The notes beneath the pieces are model-generated. The model searched no databases, was not told where the DNA came from, and was given only the letters and a program-made list of their open reading frames with translations. DNA of 37,181 nt from Kribbia dieselivorans NBRC 106261 (GTDB taxonomy: Bacteria; Actinomycetota; Actinomycetes; Actinomycetales; Dermatophilaceae): the NCBI RefSeq assembly GCF_001552435.1, contig NZ_BCRE01000087.1, forward strand, positions 1-37,181. The letters run 5' to 3'. The position numbers and the translations under genes were made by a program. This document shows positions 32,857 to 37,181 of the stretch, in pieces. Numbering within the stretch: position 1 is the stretch's first letter; every line of letters begins with the position of its first letter.

Positions 32857-34346
32857 GGGGTCAGTGTGTCAGCCCCGCCCTCGCCCGCCTCGGGAGCCGT
32901 CTTCGGCGGCGTGGTCTTGGCCGGCGGCGCGGCCTTGACCGGCGCGGCTGTCTTTGCCGGCGCGGCCTTCTTCGCGGTGACCTTCTTGACCGGCGTCGAC
33001 TTCTTGGCCGGGGCTGCCTCCGTCACGACCGGCGCTGCCTCCGTCACGACCGGAGCCGTGCGCGCCTCCGTCTCGGCCGCACGCGCCTGCGCCTCGCGGT
33101 TGAGCAGTCGCTCGTTCTCCCCGGCGATGTCGGCGAAGATCGGCGCCCAGTGCTCCACCAACGGACGGCTGCCCATGAACAGCCCCAGGTGGCCCGCCTC
33201 GAAGAACCGGCCGTGCACGTGCTCGCGCGGGGTGCCGGCGTACTCGGCCAGCGCCCACACCTGCTCCGGCGGGGTGATGTGGTCGCGCGTGCCGGCCAGC
33301 AGGTACAGCGGCACCGTGATCCGACCCAGGTCAACCTTCTCGCCGCCGACCTCCAACGTGCCCTGAATGAGTTCGTTGTTGACGAACAGGTGCTCGACGG
33401 TCCACAGGTAGAACGCCCCGGGCATCGCCTGCGGCGTCTCGAACCAGGCGACGAAGTCGAGGTAGCGCTCGACATAGCTTTCGTTGCCGATGTTGCCCCA
33501 CAGGTCGGCGAACCGCTCGGCCTCGCCGGCCGGCTCCATCATCTTGAAGCCGGTGATCTGGTTCTCGCCGCGGTGCACGCCGTGACCGCCCTTGACCAGC
33601 GCCTTGTAGACCGCCATCGGGTCAGGCATCATGCCGAAACGCTCCACCCAGTCGTGGATCGAGGCATTGCCGGCCTGGAAGTCGATGGGCGCGGCACCGA
33701 TCGTCAGCGTCGTGACGGCCTGGGGTCGCAGCGCGGCGTAGATCGTGGCCAGCCACCCGCCCTGGCAGTCGCCGACGAGGTTGACCCGGCCGCCCAGTGC
33801 GGCCACGGCCTCGTCCATGATCGCGATGTAGTCCTCGATCCGGGTGTTCTTCGTCTCCTCGGTGGCGCCGAGCCACTCGAGCACGTAGACCTGCTCCAGG
33901 CTGCGCAGCGCGAACCGCACCTGACTCTGCTGCGGGCTGTAGTCGACGATCGTCGAGGCGTGACCGGCCTGGGGCGGCAGCAGCAGCGTCGGGATGCCCC
34001 CAGTGCCGTCGGAGAAGTCGAGCAGTCGCGCGACGGGCCACTGCGCGGCGACCCGGTGCTCGGTGACCCACTTCGGGTTCGGCCGCGCGGTCACCGTGGA
34101 CCAGAACCGGACCACGTCCGAGGCCACGTCCAGCGGCGTCGCGCGGCGCTTCATCGCCCGGGTCCAGTAGTCGACCCAGTTGGTCGCCCACACGGCGGCG
34201 GCATCGAACGGGGCGAAGAGCCACTGGGTGGACTGCTTCTCCATCACGTGCTCGAGGTGCGCCCCGACAATGGGCTCGAACGGCACGGCAGGCTTCGCGG
34301 CGGCGCCGTTGCCGCGGCCTCGGGTGTCATGGGTCGTCACGGCCAT
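32853..34346 (-). CDS. PhaC/PhaZ-like alpha/beta hydrolase with H1-like tail
   Basis: A 497-residue alpha/beta hydrolase related to PHA synthases and intracellular PHA depolymerases. The nucleophile elbow is GDCQGG with Cys194 (the GxCxG form of these families). Asp355 (GTRDHITPP) and His386 (EAGHLGLF) complete a likely triad. Residues about 445-485 form a Lys/Ala/Pro-rich tail (AKKSTPVKKVTAKKAAPAK) like the histone-H1-type tails of PhaF and PhaM. A duplicated APVVTEA precedes it. ATG 34346 follows GAGGAAGGA. Whether it makes, breaks or acylates PHA is undecided. The gene lies downstream of the phasin past two hairpins. Confidence 0.8.
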   Translation of the reverse strand: MAVTTHDTRGRGNGAAAKPAVPFEPIVGAHLEHVMEKQSTQWLFAPFDAAAVWATNWVDYWTRAMKRRATPLDVASDVVRFWSTVTARPNPKWVTEHRVAAQWPVARLLDFSDGTGGIPTLLLPPQAGHASTIVDYSPQQSQVRFALRSLEQVYVLEWLGATEETKNTRIEDYIAIMDEAVAALGGRVNLVGDCQGGWLATIYAALRPQAVTTLTIGAAPIDFQAGNASIHDWVERFGMMPDPMAVYKALVKGGHGVHRGENQITGFKMMEPAGEAERFADLWGNIGNESYVERYLDFVAWFETPQAMPGAFYLWTVEHLFVNNELIQGTLEVGGEKVDLGRITVPLYLLAGTRDHITPPEQVWALAEYAGTPREHVHGRFFEAGHLGLFMGSRPLVEHWAPIFADIAGENERLLNREAQARAAETEARTAPVVTEAAPVVTEAAPAKKSTPVKKVTAKKAAPAKTAAPVKAAPPAKTTPPKTAPEAGEGGADTLTP

Positions 34347-34387
34347 GCCGCGTCCTTCCTCACAGGGTGGATCGTTCCGGGCAGAGG

Positions 34388-34423
34388 ACTGGCCTGCCGC
34401 CCAAGGGAGGGCAGCAGGCCAGT
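34388..34423 (-). terminator. Hairpin between phasin and hydrolase genes (second)
   Basis: 15-nt arms at 34388-34402 and 34409-34423 match with one mismatch around a 6-nt loop. It lies 42 nt before the hydrolase start and may be a partial terminator or attenuator. Confidence 0.5.
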
Positions 34424-34433
34424 GCTGCGTCAT

Positions 34434-34467
34434 CGCCTCCTCGGGATCGTAACCCCGAGGAGAGGCG
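34434..34467 (-). terminator. Terminator hairpin directly after the phasin gene
   Basis: CCTCGGG (34439-34445) pairs with CCCGAGG (34454-34460), extended by CGCCT/AGGCG with a 2-nt bulge. It begins 3 nt past the phasin stop on the minus strand. Confidence 0.55.
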
Positions 34468-34469
34468 AA

Positions 34470-34757
34470 TCACTTGAGGATGTCGCGCGCGGCGTTGGTC
34501 CAGGCCTTGGTCACGTCGGTGATGTAGTTGACGTGAGCGGTGGTGATCGCCTTGATCAGGTCGACCTGGGTGGCGTCGGCGGCCTGCTGCGAGAACTGCA
34601 GGACGTCGGTGAGGGTCTTCTCGTAGAAGTCGAGCGAAGCGGTGCCGTTGTTCTTGGCGGCCTCGATGATCTTCTCGTTGAGGTCGCGGACGCGACCGGC
34701 AGCCTGCTCGAAGTCGGGGGTCATGTTCTCGGCCATCTTGGTGAACTCCTCGTTCAT
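34470..34757 (-). CDS. Phasin-family PHA granule protein
   Basis: A 95-residue, all-helical amphipathic protein of the phasin family, expected to coat PHA granules and control their size. The sequence is dominated by helices with the pattern FEQAAGRVRDLNEKIIEAAKNNG followed by a second helix (FYEKTLTDVLQFSQQAADATQ), typical of short actinobacterial phasins. TAGGAGCG precedes the ATG strongly. It has its own promoter and operator-like dyad (34788-34825) and is insulated downstream by two hairpins, consistent with high expression relative to its neighbours. Confidence 0.85.
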   Translation of the reverse strand: MNEEFTKMAENMTPDFEQAAGRVRDLNEKIIEAAKNNGTASLDFYEKTLTDVLQFSQQAADATQVDLIKAITTAHVNYITDVTKAWTNAARDILK

Positions 34758-34787
34758 GATGCGCTCCTAAATGTTGGGGGGTCGTGC

Positions 34788-34819
34788 TGTTAGCAAGGTT
34801 AACACGTCGCCTGCTAACA
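34788..34819. promoter_or_regulatory. Inverted repeat around the phasin -10
   Basis: TGTTAGCA (34788-34795) and TGCTAACA (34812-34819) are perfect 8-bp arms that flank the -10 region of the phasin promoter. PHA-responsive repressors (PhaR/PhaQ types) commonly control phasins, but no regulator gene is in view. Confidence 0.5.
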
Positions 34820-34825
34820 CGACAA
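34796..34825 (-). promoter_or_regulatory. Predicted phasin promoter
   Basis: On the minus strand TTGTCG (-35, 34820-34825), an 18-bp spacer and TAACCT (-10, 34796-34801) lie about 40 nt before the phasin ATG. Confidence 0.55.
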
Positions 34826-34860
34826 CCCCCGCGCACGGAGCTCCGTACGCAGAGGTTGTC
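34821..34860 (-). terminator. Hairpin after phaC
   Basis: Outer arms GACAACC (34821-34827) and GGTTGTC (34854-34860) enclose the perfect 12-bp palindrome ACGGAGCTCCGT. It lies 24 nt past the phaC stop and is a probable terminator; it touches the -35 of the phasin promoter. Confidence 0.55.
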
Positions 34861-34883
34861 GGGCGACCCACCACGCCCGGGGC

Positions 34884-36686
34884 TCACCCCCCGTGCACGT
34901 ACCGCCCCGGTGCCTCGCCGAGGATCCGATGGGTGTCGCTGCCCATCGACGGCGGGTCGATCAACGCCCCGGCCCGCTCGCTGCTCCACACGGCCCAGTC
35001 CTCCCACCAGCTGTGACCCTTGTGTCGTTCCACCGAGGCCTTCCACGCGTCGGAGTCGGCCGGGCTGCCGGCATCCTTGCCCGGCTCGAGGGCCTCATAC
35101 CAGGCCTTCGGCCCGGGCGGGTTGACCACACCGGCGATGTGCCCGCCGCTGGAGAGGACGTACCGGACCGTGCCACCCTGGAGGCGCACCGCCTGGAACG
35201 AGGACGTCCACGGCACGATGTGATCGTTGATCGCCCCGACGACATAGCCATCGATCTTGATCTGCGAGAGATCCAGCTTGACGCCGCCGATGACGTACTC
35301 GCCCTTGGCCAACAGGTTCTCCCCATAGAGGGAGTGCAGGTACGAGGCGTGCATGTCGGCCGGCATCCGCACGGCGTCGACGTTCCAGGCGAGCACGTCG
35401 AACGCCGGAGACTCCTCACCCATGAGCCACCGCGTCGGGATGTACCGGAAGATCAGGTCGCGCGGCCGGAGGACGTCGAACGCCGTGGCCATGTCCTTGG
35501 CCGGCAGCACGCCACCCTTGGCGTCCATGCGTACCTGGAGGCGCTCCAACGTGGCGTCGTCGACCATGATGCCGAGCTCGCCCGGGTTGGAGTAGTCGAG
35601 CAGGCTGTTCATCGTCGTGAGCGAGTTGACCCGGTCATCCCCGCGAGCGACCAGGTGAGCGGTGGCCATCGTGACCATCGCCCCGCCCAGACACAGCCCG
35701 AGGAGGTCGATCTTCTCGTGGCCGGTGATGTCCCGGACCACGTCGATGGCCGTGAGAACACCCTGTTCGAGGTAGTCGTCCATCCCCAGGTGCTGCATCG
35801 ACTCGTCCGGGTCGCGGTAGCTGATCATGAAGACCGTGCGCTGGTGGCGAATCGCCCACTCGACCAGGCTGCGCTCCGGCGCGAGGTCCATGACGTAGTA
35901 CTTGTTGATCCACGGCGGGCTGAACAGCAGCGGGATCTCGTGCACCTGCTCGGTCTGGGGGGTGTACTGCAGGACCTCCATCAGGTCGTTGCGATAGACG
36001 ACCTTGCCCGGCGTGCACGCGAGGTTCCCGCCGACGGTGAAACCGGAGTCGTCGACCTGCGAGGGCAACCCGCCGCGCTCCATCAGGTCCTCGACGAAGA
36101 ACTTGGCCCCACGGACCAGGGAGAGCCCGCCGGTCTCGATCGCCCGCGTCAGCACATCCGGATTGGTGAGCGGGAAGTTCGTGGGCGACAACCCCTCGAC
36201 CGCCAGGCGGGCACCGAAGGCCGCCTTGCGATCGTGGACGTCATCGTCGTTGTTGCCCGCGGCGAGTACCTCGTCGACCAGGTTGCAGGTCAACGCGTAC
36301 ATCTGCTGGATGGCGAAGTATCCGGCGTTGTCCTTCCACGCCCGGTTGCCGAAGCGGCGGTCCTTCGGGTCGTCGGGGACAATCGCCGTGGTCTCCACCC
36401 CCGCAGCCCGAGCGGCCGCGGCCAGGCCGGCCTGCACCACTCCGGTGGAGAACCTCGTGGTGGCCGCCGTCAGGGCGACCGGGTTCTTCAGGGCCCGGCC
36501 CAGCACCTGCTTGGTCGCCGGCAGCAAACCGAGGGGGTCATACTTCGCGGTCGCCTCCAACGCGGCGCGACGGGCCGCGTCGACCGGCATCGGCGGCCAT
36601 TGGACCCGCGGCTGCGGGCCATGCGCCTCGGGTACGGCCGAGGGTGTGATCGGGTCGCCGGCATCGGGCCGGTTGTGCTCTGTCAT
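34884..36686 (-). CDS. phaC: Class I poly(3-hydroxyalkanoate) synthase
   Basis: PhaC polymerises (R)-3-hydroxyacyl-CoA into polyhydroxyalkanoate on granules. The 600-residue protein has the class I size. Its catalytic triad is Cys332 in GLCLGG, Asp488 in INDHIVPW and His516 in SSGGHIAGVVNPP. The spacing (156 and 28 residues) is close to Cys319/Asp480/His508 of the Ralstonia enzyme. The N-terminal region (1-230) includes the PhaC_N domain (DRRFGNRAWKDN). The ATG overlaps the MaoC stop by 4 nt, linking monomer supply to polymerisation; the in-frame extension beyond 36686 is rejected. The phasin follows with its own promoter. Confidence 0.95.
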   Translation of the reverse strand: MTEHNRPDAGDPITPSAVPEAHGPQPRVQWPPMPVDAARRAALEATAKYDPLGLLPATKQVLGRALKNPVALTAATTRFSTGVVQAGLAAAARAAGVETTAIVPDDPKDRRFGNRAWKDNAGYFAIQQMYALTCNLVDEVLAAGNNDDDVHDRKAAFGARLAVEGLSPTNFPLTNPDVLTRAIETGGLSLVRGAKFFVEDLMERGGLPSQVDDSGFTVGGNLACTPGKVVYRNDLMEVLQYTPQTEQVHEIPLLFSPPWINKYYVMDLAPERSLVEWAIRHQRTVFMISYRDPDESMQHLGMDDYLEQGVLTAIDVVRDITGHEKIDLLGLCLGGAMVTMATAHLVARGDDRVNSLTTMNSLLDYSNPGELGIMVDDATLERLQVRMDAKGGVLPAKDMATAFDVLRPRDLIFRYIPTRWLMGEESPAFDVLAWNVDAVRMPADMHASYLHSLYGENLLAKGEYVIGGVKLDLSQIKIDGYVVGAINDHIVPWTSSFQAVRLQGGTVRYVLSSGGHIAGVVNPPGPKAWYEALEPGKDAGSPADSDAWKASVERHKGHSWWEDWAVWSSERAGALIDPPSMGSDTHRILGEAPGRYVHGG

Positions 36687-37147
36687 GGGTTCCCCCCTGT
36701 GTAACGGAAGATCGGCTGGGCCACGCATGCGGGACGCGCGGCCCCCGGCTCGGTGAGTTCCCACGTGGAGGTGACATTCGCTCCTCCGGGAATCGCCTTG
36801 ACCTCGTTCACAGTGGCATACATGACGAGTTCTCGCCCGACGGGGAGCGGTGCTGGGAAGCGCACCTTCTCGAGGCCGTAATTGATGATGGCCTCGGCGT
36901 CGGTGACGTCGAGGAGTTCCCAGAAGAAGTGGATCGCGAGCGACAGGGTCAAATACCCGTGGGCAATGGTCGAGCCAAACGTGCTCTGGGCCGCGCGCTG
37001 CGGATCCACGTGAATCCACTGACGATCTCGCGTCACGTCGGCGAACGAGTCGATCATGTCCTGATCGATCTTCACCGGGTCGGTGGGGCCGAGGCGCTGA
37101 CCCACCAGAGAGGTCAGGTCGGCGATGACGACGTTGTGCAAGGCCAT
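36683..37147 (-). CDS. MaoC-family (R)-enoyl-CoA hydratase-like protein
   Basis: A 154-residue single hot-dog-domain protein of the MaoC/NodN group. It has the hydratase pattern DRQWIHVDPQRAA followed by FGSTIAHGYLTLSL, which includes the catalytic-type Asp and His. Relatives (PhaJ) convert trans-2-enoyl-CoA from fatty-acid oxidation to (R)-3-hydroxyacyl-CoA, the PhaC substrate, and the 4-nt overlap with phaC fits that role. A NodN-like protein of other function remains possible. GGGAG precedes the ATG at 37147. The last 34 bp of the window hold no identifiable feature. Confidence 0.87.
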   Translation of the reverse strand: MALHNVVIADLTSLVGQRLGPTDPVKIDQDMIDSFADVTRDRQWIHVDPQRAAQSTFGSTIAHGYLTLSLAIHFFWELLDVTDAEAIINYGLEKVRFPAPLPVGRELVMYATVNEVKAIPGGANVTSTWELTEPGAARPACVAQPIFRYTGGNP

Positions 37148-37181
37148 GTCTGCTCCCATCAGAGGCGAAACGTGGTCATAA

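Overview
The window is GC-rich DNA (roughly 70%) with tightly packed genes, frequent 1-4 nt start/stop overlaps and several likely GTG or leaderless starts. Gene content (short Q-loop cytochrome bd with cydDC, CsoR-type copper control, an IdeR/DtxR-type iron box, DUF1206, a BlaI/M56 pair) points to an actinobacterium. Micrococcales of the Dermacoccaceae/Dermatophilaceae/Intrasporangiaceae kind is my best guess, which I cannot prove from sequence alone. I see no phage, IS, CRISPR, tRNA or rRNA genes; this looks like ordinary chromosome.

Layout. 1-7340 (+): cydA-cydB-cydD-cydC, followed with overlaps by a BlaI/MecI-type repressor and an M56 (BlaR-like) membrane metallopeptidase. A 17-bp dyad sits at the predicted cydA start point. 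7442-9851 (+): an AIM24-family protein, a ketopantoate-reductase-like enzyme and a low-molecular-weight tyrosine phosphatase. 9903-10019: two identical 54-bp hairpin repeats. 10063-11010 (-): an unknown membrane protein, divergent from purB (+). 12711-14584 (+): a lipoprotein and an NAD(P)-binding oxidoreductase. 14585-14959: a repeat-rich gap ending in a CsoR operator, then csoR-copZ-copA (+) to 17775.

17875-19495 (-): a VOC-family protein and a TrmH/SpoU RNA methyltransferase. 19663-22978 (+): a TetR regulator and an MMPL/RND exporter, with a paired operator-like site in front. 22942-28327 (-): a DUF1206 membrane protein (its tail overlaps the exporter's), a Cof-type HAD phosphatase coupled to serS, and a 739-residue two-domain phosphofructokinase that closely resembles the eukaryotic enzyme. 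28388-29546 (+): a small membrane protein overlapping a diacylglycerol-kinase-family lipid kinase. 29550-31741 (-): efeO-efeB behind a perfect iron-box palindrome, with no efeU.

31831-37147 (-): a polyhydroxyalkanoate (PHA) locus of MaoC hydratase, class I PhaC, a phasin, and a PhaC/PhaZ-like alpha/beta hydrolase carrying a histone-H1-like Lys/Ala/Pro tail. The last gene in it encodes an unfamiliar GIY-YIG-like protein.

The points most worth a second look are the cyd-BlaI-M56 unit with its promoter dyad, the PHA hydrolase with a DNA-binding-like tail, the eukaryotic-type phosphofructokinase, and a set of very long, near-perfect intergenic hairpins, two of which share a modular sequence. Searches that would settle these calls were not possible here.
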